A stretch of DNA of 64,000 nucleotides from Arcticibacter sp045629565 (GCF_045629565.1 NZ_JAZQRL010000100.1:124001-188000); one strand, 5' to 3'. Positions 51,715-61,228 are shown, counted from the stretch's first letter. Notes: a model not told the origin generated them from the letters alone. Made by a program: numbers and translations.

Positions 51715-52557
51715 ATGCCCATATCATTATTAACGGATATCAAACTTTCTGGCCAGCCTTGTTTCGACTTCACTGACGAGATGGAGTCAGCTTCTGGAAG
51801 TTGGTTTGGTGGGCCTATCATGGGTGCATATTTTCTCTCTTGCAAGGATCTGAAGTTCAATCAACCGCTTTTTAGCGATGGCATTCCCTCTATGATATTT
51901 ATGCCGGATAGGGCAGACGAGGTATCTTTGATTAAAGAAGGAGAACTGCTTAGGCTGAAGTCTGTTTGGGTTTGTTGTGGCGTGATCCGGGACACTCAAT
52001 GGATAAGACCAGAACAACTCGAACATATCCTCGTGCTGAGGTTTAACCCTTCCGCCTTTTATTCTGCGTTTAATATTAGTCCGTCCATGTTTGTCGCTTC
52101 GCCTGTATGTAATTTCGAGGATCTGGTGGATCAAAGCTGGCTCGGAGTAATAGGCGAGATGTATAAAGTGAACAGTCCCGCAGAAAAGCTAACGGTGATG
52201 AATAAAGCCTTGTCAGCGTCTGGGAAAAGCAGTTATCTCCCGTACTTATTGGAAGTTGCCATTGACCATATTGATCAACGCAAGGGCAACACAACGGTTT
52301 CCGATTTACTGGCCGCGATTGGAGGCAAGGTAAATCAAAGATGGTTGCAGCGTAACTTTATCAAGTATATTGGGATGCCTCCTAAACGATACATTTCTCT
52401 TCAGCGGTTTATATACACTTATGGCCAGTGTGATAGGAGTAAGTCCTCAGATTTTTCTGATGCCGCTATATCCTATGGATATTATGATTACAATCATTTC
52501 CAAAAAGACTTTAAGCATTATATGGGTATTGCTCCATCAAGGTACAGGTGGAAATAG
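51715..52557 (+). CDS. AraC family transcriptional regulator
   Basis: 280 residues from the ATG after the -7 element. The open frame runs back to 51463 inside the map gene, but that extension is antisense shadow. The N-terminal ~170 residues are a DUF6597-like sensor region ('MIFMPDRADEVSLIKEGELLRLKSVWVCCGVIRDTQWIRP'). The C-terminal AraC DNA-binding domain is at ~185-280 ('VSDLLAAIGGKVNQRWLQRNFIKYIGMPPKRYISLQRFIYT', 'DAAISYGYYDYNHFQKDFKHYMGIAPSRYR'). Its target is unknown; map or itself are the closest. Confidence 0.92.
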   Translation: MPISLLTDIKLSGQPCFDFTDEMESASGSWFGGPIMGAYFLSCKDLKFNQPLFSDGIPSMIFMPDRADEVSLIKEGELLRLKSVWVCCGVIRDTQWIRPEQLEHILVLRFNPSAFYSAFNISPSMFVASPVCNFEDLVDQSWLGVIGEMYKVNSPAEKLTVMNKALSASGKSSYLPYLLEVAIDHIDQRKGNTTVSDLLAAIGGKVNQRWLQRNFIKYIGMPPKRYISLQRFIYTYGQCDRSKSSDFSDAAISYGYYDYNHFQKDFKHYMGIAPSRYRWK

Positions 52558-52795
52558 GCGAAGCCCGGCGTCAGCGGATAGTAGACCCAGTCCGACGGTT
52601 CAGCAGGTTTGGTTCTTTGATCTTGTTTTCTTAGCTTAGTTTGACCTCAAAACAGAATAGATGAGGAGTTTGCTTATCAGTAAACCACTTTCATGAAGAA
52701 GTATTGTCTGAGTTTGTGTCCAGTGTATTTACGGTAATCTTTGCACGAAGAAGTGCGCTTATTTCAGCGGATCGCGGGTATCAATAAATTAATCT

Positions 52796-53341
52796 ATGTC
52801 GCAAAAATTGGAAGTATGGCAACGGGGGCCATTGCCTCAAGTCAGTTCGCTGTTACAGCCAGTAGCTCACGCTTTGCTGCAAGCCAGAGAAGAGCTCAAC
52901 GAATATATGGAAGATTTTCCGAGTGAACTGCTTTGGTTACGTCCAGCCGGAATGGCTTCTGTGGGTTTCCATCTTCAGCACCTGAGTGGTGTACTCGACC
53001 GCGTTTTTACTTATGCCAGATCTGAGGGCCTAACTCCGGCCCAGTTTGAAGCGCTTGCTGAAGAAGGAAGGGATTCAGCAGAGGGATATACCGTCTCAGA
53101 TCTTGTGGAGCGGTTTAATCAGCAGGTTGACCTTGCGCTTAAGCAAATAAAGGAAACCAATGAGGCTACGCTATCAGATTTTAGAAAGGTGGGGAGAGCT
53201 GGTTTGCCTTCAACCGTTATCGGGCTGCTCTTTCATGCTGCGGAGCATACCATGCGTCATCTCGGCCAACTTATGGTAACCGCCGCAGTCTTGAGAGAAG
53301 GGTTTGCAGGTTCAGGAATCGATAGCGAAGGAACTAAGTAA
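52796..53341 (+). CDS. DinB family protein
   Basis: 181 residues, cytoplasmic. DinB four-helix fold with three spaced His that bind a metal: 'GMASVGFHLQHLSGVLDRVF' at ~58-77 and 'LLFHAAEHTMRHLGQLMVTA' at ~141-160. Such proteins are thiol- or metal-dependent transferases or hydrolases of small molecules; the substrate is unknown. Apparently monocistronic, with 238 bases of gene-free DNA upstream. Confidence 0.9.
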   Translation: MSQKLEVWQRGPLPQVSSLLQPVAHALLQAREELNEYMEDFPSELLWLRPAGMASVGFHLQHLSGVLDRVFTYARSEGLTPAQFEALAEEGRDSAEGYTVSDLVERFNQQVDLALKQIKETNEATLSDFRKVGRAGLPSTVIGLLFHAAEHTMRHLGQLMVTAAVLREGFAGSGIDSEGTK

Positions 53342-53411
53342 CCAGGCGGACGTTCGGAGCCCACGTGATCAAATACAGTAATCGCTGAGCCAGACAACTG
53401 TTGAAACCCAT

Positions 53412-53442
53412 TGAGGGGATTGTTATTATAACAAGCCCCTCA
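53412..53442. terminator. Bidirectional terminator-like hairpin
   Basis: TGAGGGG / CCCCTCA outer arms and TGTTA / TAACA inner arms form an interrupted stem between the convergent DinB and DUF1349 genes, followed by an AT-rich stretch. Confidence 0.6.
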
Positions 53443-53446
53443 GTAT

Positions 53447-54202
53447 TTATATTCCTAAGCGAAAATCTTTCACACTGCTCTGCTCTAAGCTTACTTCTCC
53501 AAAGTTACTTAGGCCGCCCTTAGCTACAGGACACTGCGCACTTAGGCCCATCCAAATCTCAGATGGATAATCGTTTTTGTAAAGGCGGGCCAAATTCCAG
53601 GTCTTCTTATCCACGGAAAAATAAAAGCCAACCGTACGTGTATCGGATGATATCTTCATGTATACCGACCCGCCCGAGACGACATCATGGTTGTTGTCAT
53701 CTGACGTTCCGATAGTACGAACTGTAACGACTCGATGATTACCCCGTTCATCTTGTTCATAACAAAACTTTTGCCAATGGCTATCATTTACATAGATGTA
53801 TAGTACCCCGGCGTCATACATCCCCTCCTTTGTGAACTCCGGTGTAACCTTCGCAATCAGGGTAAATGGCTGAGAATTGTCAACTTTTGATAAAAGAATA
53901 GGCGCCGTGTTATTAGACAGCTTATTGTTAGGATCGTTGAAGTAGTCCTTTTTCTCACCTACCCGAAAAATGACATTTCCTTTGGTGTCTACAGTCGCGA
54001 GTGAGTCGGCACCGTTTATACTTCTGGTGAAGTGAATACCTGGAAGCTTGATGTCGCATGGGCTGCCTTTAGCCAACGCGGAATCTTGTCTGATTTCGTC
54101 AGAAGAAGTTACCTGGGTAAAGCTTTGATTATTGGAGTTGGTGCAACTTGCTGAGAAGTAAAGGGTTGCCAGCGTTAGCAATGGATAGAATTTTGATCTC
54201 AT
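53447..54202 (-). CDS. DUF1349 domain lipoprotein
   Basis: 251 residues from the ATG giving 'MRSKFYPLLTLATLYFSASC' (lipobox Cys20); an ATG seven codons upstream is possible. After a linker, residues ~45-250 match DUF1349, a concanavalin-like jelly-roll: 'FTLIAKVTPEFTKEGMYDAGVLYIYVNDSHWQKFCYEQDERG', 'GFYFSVDKKTWNLARLY', 'IWMGLSAQCPV' and 'FGEVSLEQSSVKDFRLGI'. Members often bind or act on glycans but the activity is unknown. Divergent from the serine hydrolase gene at 54.4 kb. Confidence 0.88.
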   Translation of the reverse strand: MRSKFYPLLTLATLYFSASCTNSNNQSFTQVTSSDEIRQDSALAKGSPCDIKLPGIHFTRSINGADSLATVDTKGNVIFRVGEKKDYFNDPNNKLSNNTAPILLSKVDNSQPFTLIAKVTPEFTKEGMYDAGVLYIYVNDSHWQKFCYEQDERGNHRVVTVRTIGTSDDNNHDVVSGGSVYMKISSDTRTVGFYFSVDKKTWNLARLYKNDYPSEIWMGLSAQCPVAKGGLSNFGEVSLEQSSVKDFRLGI

Positions 54203-54440
54203 GAGAATAGTGTGATTGGTCATTACTTAGCCAGGCCTTACTGTGCAAAGCCAGGTTACAAAATAAGATTATTAAACTAATTTCTGTTACTATGCGTGTT
54301 AAACTTCGCAGAGCAGCGTAATTTATGTCCCTCTATGTACAGGTTGGGCAGTTAAGAAAGCGGCTTCATAGGTGTTATGTCTATATTTTGCAAGGTGGGT
54401 ATAGTTTCTTTACTTTGTCAAAATATCATCCCCAGGGCTC

Positions 54441-55799
54441 ATGCACAAAATCGCTATATTCATCTTTTTTTTCATTATTTCAATCCCGGTTACCAAAGGA
54501 GCTTCAGGAAAATGGCAGAGCAGGGTAACCGGAGGTGCAATCGCTTATAAGCTTACAGAATCGAAGAAGGTAAATCCTGATTTCCATGGAGACTATCCAA
54601 CAATTGTTTATTTGGAGAACTTAAATATAAAGAAGATAGGTAGAAACACGAATTCTGCTGATGTGGCCTGGCTATTATCGCAGGGCTACCGTGTTATAGA
54701 GTTAGACTACAAAAACAATGCGAATGCTACCGCTATCTCGATTAACGCTGATATAATTGCCATCAATGATTCGATTGCTGCAGGCTCTTTTTGCGGCCAT
54801 AAACGTTCCTCCAGATACCAGTCTTATGTGTTGTTCGAGGGCTACCGGATTTCACGTAATGTTCCATATTTCAACGATGATCCCACCGTCTATAATACTC
54901 CAGCCGAGTACAAGTTTGGCGATATGCTGCAAATGGATATCGTTTATCCTGCGAATGCAGCTGTTAAAGTGCCGGTTATCCTTTCTTTTTCATATAGCAA
55001 CAGCTACGCTACGTACGACGCTGAAACAAGAACACTTACAACAGCTAACAAAGATCAAAGGTTGAACCTAGCTTATACCCTTGCTGGTTTTGACGATTCA
55101 TTTCTGGAGGGAGCACCTGCGAATGGGATCGCCTGGGCGATAGCAGACCATCCTAAATATTGTCCCTGGGGAAAAGGCCGGCCAGCCGATGGCAGGAACG
55201 ATACCTACAAATCTTATCAGAGTAATCCCGATGCAGCAAGGAAAGTAAAGTCAGCTGTACGCACGTTGCGTTCTTTGGGTGCCGGACTGGGTCTTTCAGA
55301 GGATATCGGTATTTATGGATTCTCTCGCGGGTCAACTGCTGGCTCAATGGCTGTGGGTGACAGAACGGTTCCTGGCTTCGAGAACGCAGGCTTTCATATA
55401 GGTGTAGATGATAATGTACAAGCCGCAGCTCTTGGCCCCGGCGTTTTTGACTACACCATAATATATAATAACCTAAATGACGGTGATGTTAACCTGGAAA
55501 CCAGGTGTCCATGGGCCTGGGGATCTCTCGAAACGAATCTCGATTTTTGGCAAACTATGGGCGCCGCCTATCTGGTAGAATCTGCCGATACAGCACCCGT
55601 TTTGTTTTTCTATAACACGACAGATGAGCGGTATTATCAGGACCAGGTGGCGAGCTTTAAATTTAAACTGGACTCGCTGAATATTCCGAACACTACGCTT
55701 GTTGACTACGGTAAGGGCCATTCTGTTCCTCAAACTAAAGACTCTTTACGTAAAATGTATAGCTTTTTTAGCACACACCTTCATCCGCCTAAAGTATAG
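54441..55799 (+). CDS. Exported alpha/beta-hydrolase, possible pectin esterase
   Basis: 452 residues with a signal peptide ('MHKIAIFIFFFIISIPVTKGAS'). Alpha/beta-hydrolase elements: nucleophile Ser295 in 'IYGFSRGSTAG', a late Asp in 'FYNTTDERYY', and His in 'DYGKGHSVPQT' near 432. N-terminal strands 'IVYLENLNIK' and 'YRVIELDYKNNANATAIS' complete the fold. The family is not named with certainty; it resembles large exported lipase/esterase-like proteins of Bacteroidota. It converges on a PL1 pectate lyase gene 155 bases away, so de-esterification of pectin is a reasonable guess. Confidence 0.75.
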   Translation: MHKIAIFIFFFIISIPVTKGASGKWQSRVTGGAIAYKLTESKKVNPDFHGDYPTIVYLENLNIKKIGRNTNSADVAWLLSQGYRVIELDYKNNANATAISINADIIAINDSIAAGSFCGHKRSSRYQSYVLFEGYRISRNVPYFNDDPTVYNTPAEYKFGDMLQMDIVYPANAAVKVPVILSFSYSNSYATYDAETRTLTTANKDQRLNLAYTLAGFDDSFLEGAPANGIAWAIADHPKYCPWGKGRPADGRNDTYKSYQSNPDAARKVKSAVRTLRSLGAGLGLSEDIGIYGFSRGSTAGSMAVGDRTVPGFENAGFHIGVDDNVQAAALGPGVFDYTIIYNNLNDGDVNLETRCPWAWGSLETNLDFWQTMGAAYLVESADTAPVLFFYNTTDERYYQDQVASFKFKLDSLNIPNTTLVDYGKGHSVPQTKDSLRKMYSFFSTHLHPPKV

Positions 55800-55954
55800 G
55801 CCGATCTGAAGAGTGCTTTTCGCAGGCTTCAAACTTTGCAGCATCTTCAATATTCCCGCAGCATCTTATTATCTGTATGAGATTAACTTATTCTGTGTCG
55901 ATTGGATTAGATCATCTTTTTAACATAAGGATAAACGTCAACACCACTTTAGCG

Positions 55955-57358
55955 CTACACCACCAGACTGTTGATATATTTCTCCAGCATTGTATAGCCG
56001 TCGTCAGCGACAATATTTCGGTCCTCCACGTTGTTGGGGTTTAGTTTATTTTTGATTTCCCAGTCATCAGCCATGCCGTCGTGGTCTAAGTCGACGGGTG
56101 CCTTGCTCGACTTAAGCTCCGGCCAGCCGCCGACACTTTTTTGTGTGTCGATGATTCCTTTGTTTTGACCATAGGCACCGCTGCCCGACGGCTTTAGTTT
56201 ACCTGAGGCCTCATTAACAACTCTTTTGTCAACTTTATCTCTCTCCGGAAATATTGCACCTGCATTGGCCAGGACAGACTTGTAAGCCTCCCCGGCAGTC
56301 TCTGTAAAAGGTCTTTCCACGTGAAATTCGCTCATTGACCGGATATTTTCAGCTGAACCTACTTTGCTTGCATCAACGCCCTTCCAGTTGTCGGAATTTA
56401 GCGATCCATCTGTTCCCTCCATGACGTTTCCGTCCAAGTACCATTTGGCATAACCCTTAGCGGCACCTTTCCGGGATTCATAAGATGGTTGAACAAAATA
56501 CAGATCGGATGCGGTGGCCGGTCCCGGCTTATAATAATTGTTTACCCAATTAACATAACACCTGGCATTCGGGTCATTTACTTCCAGCTCGCCTCCGTAC
56601 ACGGCACCCGATTTCCCCCAGTTGTAGATTACATTATTACGATAATCGCATACAGCTACCGTATCGTGAGATCTGGATCCGTTAACACGCGGAGAACGGC
56701 TGGCATTGCTCGCAATCAGGTTATGATGGTAGGTAGCGTATTGGCCACCCCATTGTGCAGCATAGCTTCTGGCACCTTTTGAGTCAAATGACTTGTAAAG
56801 ACTTTCACTAAGAATGCACCATTGTACCGTGATGTACTTATTATCGTAACACGTATGACTTTCTTCATTTGACCAACTCAAAGAACAATGATCAATGATG
56901 ACGTTTTGAGAGTTTTCGTTACCCAAACAGGAGAGATCACTAAGTCCTGAGGCGTCGCCGGGCCTAAAGCGCATAAAGCGTATAATGAGATTACTTCCGC
57001 TGAACTTCAGATATCCATCTTTGATACAAATTCCACCGCCGGGAGCGGTTTGCCCGGCAATGGTCATATTGGACCTGCCTACCTTTACCTGACCGTTAGT
57101 AAGACTAATGTTTCCTGAAATTCGGAACACGATAGTGATGGGGTCAGACCCCGGGGTATTTAAAGCCGCCCGCAAGCTGCCCGGGGACTCGTCCCCTTTA
57201 AGATTCGTCACCTCTATCACTCTTCCGCCTCTGCCGCCAGTGGTGAATTTGCCATAACCTTCCGCCCCGGGGAAGGCTATTTGCTGCGCCTGTAATGGCA
57301 AAGTAAAGGCTAAAAATACTAGGGTTATACAAAAGATACGCGTGGAATATGTTGCCAT
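55955..57358 (-). CDS. PL1 pectate lyase
   Basis: 467 residues with a signal peptide ('MATYSTRIFCITLVFLAFTLPLQAQ'). PL1 beta-helix start 'IAFPGAEGYGKFTTGGRGGRVIEVTNL' and 'GSLRAALNT', then 'ITIVFRISGNISL', 'NMTIAGQTAPGGGICIKDGYLKF', 'NVIIDHCSLSWSNEE', 'YHHNLIASNASRSPRVNGSR' and 'YRNNVIYNWG', the pattern of the Bacteroidota PL1 subfamily; the Arg in 'SPRVNG' is a candidate catalytic arginine. Ends with 'DLDHDGMADDWEIKNKLNP', a calcium/thrombospondin-type-3-like segment and 'NSLVV'. Degrades polygalacturonate by beta-elimination in the periplasm or outside. Confidence 0.94.
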   Translation of the reverse strand: MATYSTRIFCITLVFLAFTLPLQAQQIAFPGAEGYGKFTTGGRGGRVIEVTNLKGDESPGSLRAALNTPGSDPITIVFRISGNISLTNGQVKVGRSNMTIAGQTAPGGGICIKDGYLKFSGSNLIIRFMRFRPGDASGLSDLSCLGNENSQNVIIDHCSLSWSNEESHTCYDNKYITVQWCILSESLYKSFDSKGARSYAAQWGGQYATYHHNLIASNASRSPRVNGSRSHDTVAVCDYRNNVIYNWGKSGAVYGGELEVNDPNARCYVNWVNNYYKPGPATASDLYFVQPSYESRKGAAKGYAKWYLDGNVMEGTDGSLNSDNWKGVDASKVGSAENIRSMSEFHVERPFTETAGEAYKSVLANAGAIFPERDKVDKRVVNEASGKLKPSGSGAYGQNKGIIDTQKSVGGWPELKSSKAPVDLDHDGMADDWEIKNKLNPNNVEDRNIVADDGYTMLEKYINSLVV

Positions 57359-57500
57359 CGGTTATTGGTTTGTAATGGCTAAAGCTAGGCGCTTATCATT
57401 CGCAAATCTTATACCTTCTTTACAAAAAATTGTAGCATATTACCCCATTTTTGTCAATCTATCCTAAACAAAGTGAACGGAAAGGCGTTGCCTAGGATAG

Positions 57501-58520
57501 ATGAAAAGTTTTGATAATTCAGATAAGCACAGGCGTTTCAGACCATCAAGCAAGTCTGGTTTTGGAGGTGTTGCTATAGGCAACGGATTCAACGTAAATC
57601 CGGATTTGGAATGTTTGCAATGTATATCAGCAGCCTGGGATGCGGGTGTTCGCTACTACGACACCTCTCCATGGTATGGACTGGGCATAAGTGAACGCCG
57701 GCTAGGCCTGTTTCTTAAAGACAAAGCGCGGGATGAGTACACATTGTCGTCCAAAGTAGGCAGAATTTTAGAGCCCAGAGAGGATTTCGATGTGACACAG
57801 GCGATATGGAAGGGTAAAATGAACTTTGCTTACCGCTACGACTACAGTGCCGACGGCGTACGCCGGTCAATAGAGGATAGTCTACAGCGCCTTGGTGTTT
57901 CCTCACTCGATATCATTTACATCCACGACCTGTCACCAGATAACGGAGACTTCGGCAAGGATTGGTTACAATATTTTGAAGCTGCTAGAAAAGGGGCCAT
58001 GAAGGAGCTTACCAGGATGAGAGAGGAGGGGCTGATCAAAGCCTGGGGCTTGGGCGTAAACACCATTGAACCCATTTTGAAAACGATGGAAGTGGCAGAC
58101 CCGGATATTTTTCTTTCGGCATGCCAATATTCGCTGATCCATCATGAAGATGATCTGAATATGGTATTTCCCAAAGCTGCTGAGCGCGATATCTCCATCG
58201 TTGTCGGGGCTCCTCTATGCGCAGGATTTCTTTCCGGAAAGGATAGGTATTTATACGAAGATGAATATCCTGCTGGTGTAAAGGAAAAGTTAGCTGCCCT
58301 GAAAGTAATTGCTGAGAATCACCGGGTAACCCTTCGCAGCGCAGCCCTACAGTTCTGCGCTGCTCCTGAGGTTGTTTCTGCCGTCATTCCTGGGGCGCAT
58401 ACTGTGCAACAGGCCGTGGAGAACGCTGCCTCATTCTCTGAAAAAATCCCTGCGGACTTTTGGACAGAGCTTAAACAGAAAAAGCTGATTGCTGATAATG
58501 CTCCTGTACCTCCGGCATAG
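57501..58520 (+). CDS. Aldo/keto reductase
   Basis: 339 residues, cytoplasmic TIM barrel. 'FGGVAIGNGFN', 'AAWDAGVRYYDTSPWYGLGISERRLGLFL' with the catalytic Tyr, 'LSSKVGRIL' with the Lys, 'IYIHDL' with the His, and 'SLQRLGVSSLDI' match the family. Closest in pattern to D-threo-aldose 1-dehydrogenase / pyridoxal dehydrogenase-like members (fucose or sugar oxidation). It converges tail to tail with the MFS gene (4-base gap). Confidence 0.92.
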   Translation: MKSFDNSDKHRRFRPSSKSGFGGVAIGNGFNVNPDLECLQCISAAWDAGVRYYDTSPWYGLGISERRLGLFLKDKARDEYTLSSKVGRILEPREDFDVTQAIWKGKMNFAYRYDYSADGVRRSIEDSLQRLGVSSLDIIYIHDLSPDNGDFGKDWLQYFEAARKGAMKELTRMREEGLIKAWGLGVNTIEPILKTMEVADPDIFLSACQYSLIHHEDDLNMVFPKAAERDISIVVGAPLCAGFLSGKDRYLYEDEYPAGVKEKLAALKVIAENHRVTLRSAALQFCAAPEVVSAVIPGAHTVQQAVENAASFSEKIPADFWTELKQKKLIADNAPVPPA

Positions 58521-58524
58521 CAAA

Positions 58525-59727
58525 CTACAGTTTCATTCTCTTCATAACCCACCAAAAGCCAAGCGCTGCCAGGATCGTTACGAGGCCGGTCAATGACCAT
58601 AGCATATCAAAGCCGAGGTTATGTGCAATACGGGTTCCCAGAAAAGGAGAAAGAACATAAGCCACTGAAAAAGCGAGAGAGTTCATCCCCATGTAGGCGC
58701 CTCTGGTTTCGGCTGTAGCGCGCTGCATAGCAACTGTCGACATGAACGGCATTGCAAGTATCTCTGAAATACAGAGCACAAAGATCGACGTGTAAAGGAT
58801 GATAAGGCTTCCCGGCAACAACAACATCAGATAAGACGCGCCACAAAGTAATGTGCCCAGGATAATGACGGCTGATGCACTCAGGCGTTTCTCCGCGATG
58901 TGTACCAGCAGCATTTCGAGGGAAAAGACCACGAGCCCACTGAACCCCAATATGAGTCCTATATTCCATTCATCAAGCATATGCACCTCCCTGTAAAAAA
59001 GCGGCAATGTGTTGAGTAATTGAAAGAAGCAAATGGTATAGAGACAGCAAAACAAGCTAAATAGTACAAATTGAGCATCTTTCCATGGAGAGGTGCCTTT
59101 TTTCCTTCCCGGTCTCTCACTTGTTTTTTTATGATGTTCTCTTGCCCGTTTCCTGAAGAAGGCATAAAATACCATTGCTGCAATCGCACAACTTAAGGCA
59201 TTACCATAGAACAGGAGGCGATAAGAAAAAGCAGCCAGAAAGCCGCCGAGCGCCGGGCCGATCGAAAATCCCAGGTTTACGGCCATTCTGTTTAAGGAAA
59301 ATGCCTTTGTGATATTTTCCTCCTTCGTGTATGATGCGATAGCTACTGAATTTGCAGGCCTGAATGTCTCTGAAACAACACTCAGTACAAATACACCTGC
59401 CGAAAGGCTTAACGGATCAGTAAGAGCTGGCAGAAGACAGAATATCGGAATACAAAGCAGCAAGCAAAATAGCTGGATATTAAAGTGGTCCATGCGATCG
59501 CTAAGCCAGCCACCCGCCCAGGAACCACAAATCGCACCGATTCCGAAGCAGCTCAGAACCGTACCCGTCTCTGTCAGGCTGAAGTTCAGCGACTGCGTCA
59601 TATAAACTCCCAGGAATGGTATTACCATTGCACCGCTGCGGTTAATCAGCATAATAACCGCCAACATCCATACTGGCCTGGAAAGGCCTTCGTAAGATCC
59701 TAAGTATAGTTTCCAGAGCCGTTTCAT
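58525..59727 (-). CDS. MFS transporter, probable drug or small-molecule efflux
   Basis: 400 residues with 12 predicted membrane helices. 'MLAVIMLINRSGAMVIPFLGVYM' start, the loop 2-3 motif 'GSWAGGWLSDRMDHFNIQLF', and 'RPANSVAIASYTKEENITKAFSLNRMAVNLGFSIGPALGGFL' (motif C-like GPALGG) point to the DHA1-type efflux families. Substrate unknown. Transcribed from its own well-formed promoter at about 59790. Confidence 0.9.
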   Translation of the reverse strand: MKRLWKLYLGSYEGLSRPVWMLAVIMLINRSGAMVIPFLGVYMTQSLNFSLTETGTVLSCFGIGAICGSWAGGWLSDRMDHFNIQLFCLLLCIPIFCLLPALTDPLSLSAGVFVLSVVSETFRPANSVAIASYTKEENITKAFSLNRMAVNLGFSIGPALGGFLAAFSYRLLFYGNALSCAIAAMVFYAFFRKRAREHHKKTSERPGRKKGTSPWKDAQFVLFSLFCCLYTICFFQLLNTLPLFYREVHMLDEWNIGLILGFSGLVVFSLEMLLVHIAEKRLSASAVIILGTLLCGASYLMLLLPGSLIILYTSIFVLCISEILAMPFMSTVAMQRATAETRGAYMGMNSLAFSVAYVLSPFLGTRIAHNLGFDMLWSLTGLVTILAALGFWWVMKRMKL

Positions 59728-59788
59728 ATGTCTGCAGAAGAAACGACCTCATCGCTGAAAATCGAAATGGTCATATCATATTTGAGCC

Positions 59789-59819
59789 GCAAAGTTAACG
59801 TATAACACGGAGCTACAAA
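59789..59819 (-). promoter_or_regulatory. Promoter of the MFS gene
   Basis: On the minus strand TAACTTTGC (plus 59789-59797) is an exact TAnnTTTGC match and TTTG (plus 59816-59819) lies 18 bases upstream, the standard Bacteroidota spacing. Leader about 55 bases. Confidence 0.65.
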
Positions 59820-59916
59820 CAAAAATCTTCATGCTTTATCCATGCTGGTTCTGCCGATAATCATGTATTTTTAATATCTTGTAATCAATTAGATACCATC
59901 TTAACCGACAGAAACT

Positions 59917-60804
59917 ATGAAAGAAATTAAAAAAGAGGACATCAAGCAGGAAGTATTTGACCTATATGACGATTACGCGCATAACCGGGTAAACCGACGT
60001 GATTTTATGCAAAAACTATCGTTATTTGCGGTTGGCGGCCTAACCGTAACCTCGCTCATGAGTTTTCTTAGTCCTGACTATATTCATGCGATTCAGGTTA
60101 AGGAAGATGATCCGCGGCTTAAGTCTGATTTTATTTCTTACCCGTCTGTTAAAGGGGGGGGCGAGATCAAGGGTCTGCTATCTTCGCCGGTTGACGCGAA
60201 AGGGAAGCTTGGTGGGGTTATTGTGGTCCACGAGAACCGAGGTCTGAACCCACACATAGAAGATGTTTCGAGAAGAGCCGCATTAGCCGGATTTGTTAGT
60301 TTAGCTCCGGACGCCTTAACGCCGCTCGGCGGATATCCTGGCAATGATGATGATGGCAGAACATTGCAGAGTAAGCGCGATAGGGATGAAATGCTGGAGG
60401 ATTTTATTGCTGCATATGAATATCTGAAAAATCACAAGGATTGCAACGGGAAAGTGGGGGTGGTAGGATTTTGTTTCGGTGGCTGGATATCGAATATGAT
60501 GGCCGTGCGAATACCAGACCTCGCAGCTTCGGTCCCGTTCTATGGTGGACAGCCTCCTGTGACGGACGTTCCGAAGATCAATGCACCGCTGTTGATCCAC
60601 TACGCCGAACTGGATACGCGTGTTAACGAAGGTTGGCCTGCTTATGAAGCTGCCTTGAAAGAGTATGAAAAATCCTATGAGGCGTATATCTATCCGAAAG
60701 TGAATCACGGGTTTCATAACGACACAACGCCACGTTATGACCAAGCAGCATCTGAACTTGCATGGAATCGTACGGTGGAGTTTTTTAAAAAGAAACTCAG
60801 TTAA
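59917..60804 (+). CDS. Dienelactone hydrolase family protein with Tat-like signal
   Basis: 295 residues. A ~27-residue polar leader is followed by 'NRRDFMQKLSLFAVGGLTVTSLMSFL', a twin-arginine-like export or anchor segment. DLH fold from ~70: 'GGVIVVHENRGLNPHIEDVSRRAALAGFVSLAPD', nucleophile Cys186 in 'VGFCFGGW', Asp in 'AELDTRVN' near 234 and His in 'VNHGFHND' near 267. Hydrolyses ester or lactone bonds; substrate unknown. The VOC gene follows 37 bases downstream. Confidence 0.9.
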   Translation: MKEIKKEDIKQEVFDLYDDYAHNRVNRRDFMQKLSLFAVGGLTVTSLMSFLSPDYIHAIQVKEDDPRLKSDFISYPSVKGGGEIKGLLSSPVDAKGKLGGVIVVHENRGLNPHIEDVSRRAALAGFVSLAPDALTPLGGYPGNDDDGRTLQSKRDRDEMLEDFIAAYEYLKNHKDCNGKVGVVGFCFGGWISNMMAVRIPDLAASVPFYGGQPPVTDVPKINAPLLIHYAELDTRVNEGWPAYEAALKEYEKSYEAYIYPKVNHGFHNDTTPRYDQAASELAWNRTVEFFKKKLS

Positions 60805-60841
60805 TTTGATAATTAGTATTATTGGGCAACTAAAAGAACAC

Positions 60842-61228
60842 ATGAAAATAGAACACTTCGCCCTTAATGTGGAAGACCCAATCAATATGGCCGAATGGTA
60901 TGTAAAAAATCTGGGACTATCGATTATAAAACAGCAGAACCAAGCCCCTTTTATGACGTTTCTGGCGGATGATAGTGGTCAGATAATGATCGAAGTTTAC
61001 ACAAATCCCGTTGATCAGGTGCCCAACTATCGTGACTTGGACCCATTAATTGTGCATCTCGCGTTTGTATCTGAAGCTCCGGAGCAGGATAGAACGAGAT
61101 TGGAAAATGCGGGTGCTACCACCGTGTCTGACGATGTCCTGGATGATGGATCGCATCTGGTAATGATGCGTGATCCATGGGGCTTAGCGATTCAATTTTG
61201 TAAGCGCGCTATTCCAATGCTTAAGTAA
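60842..61228 (+). CDS. VOC (glyoxalase/bleomycin-resistance fold) protein
   Basis: 128 residues from the ATG giving 'MKIEHFALNVEDPINMAEWYVKNLGL'; the upstream extension to 60737 is out of family. Two beta-alpha-beta-beta-beta units: first with His5 in 'IEHFALNV' and Glu in 'GQIMIEVYTNP', second with His in 'LIVHLAFV' and 'MMRDPWGLAIQF'. These give the H/E metal ligands of VOC enzymes. Substrate unknown. Probably co-transcribed with the hydrolase gene. Confidence 0.9.
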   Translation: MKIEHFALNVEDPINMAEWYVKNLGLSIIKQQNQAPFMTFLADDSGQIMIEVYTNPVDQVPNYRDLDPLIVHLAFVSEAPEQDRTRLENAGATTVSDDVLDDGSHLVMMRDPWGLAIQFCKRAIPMLK

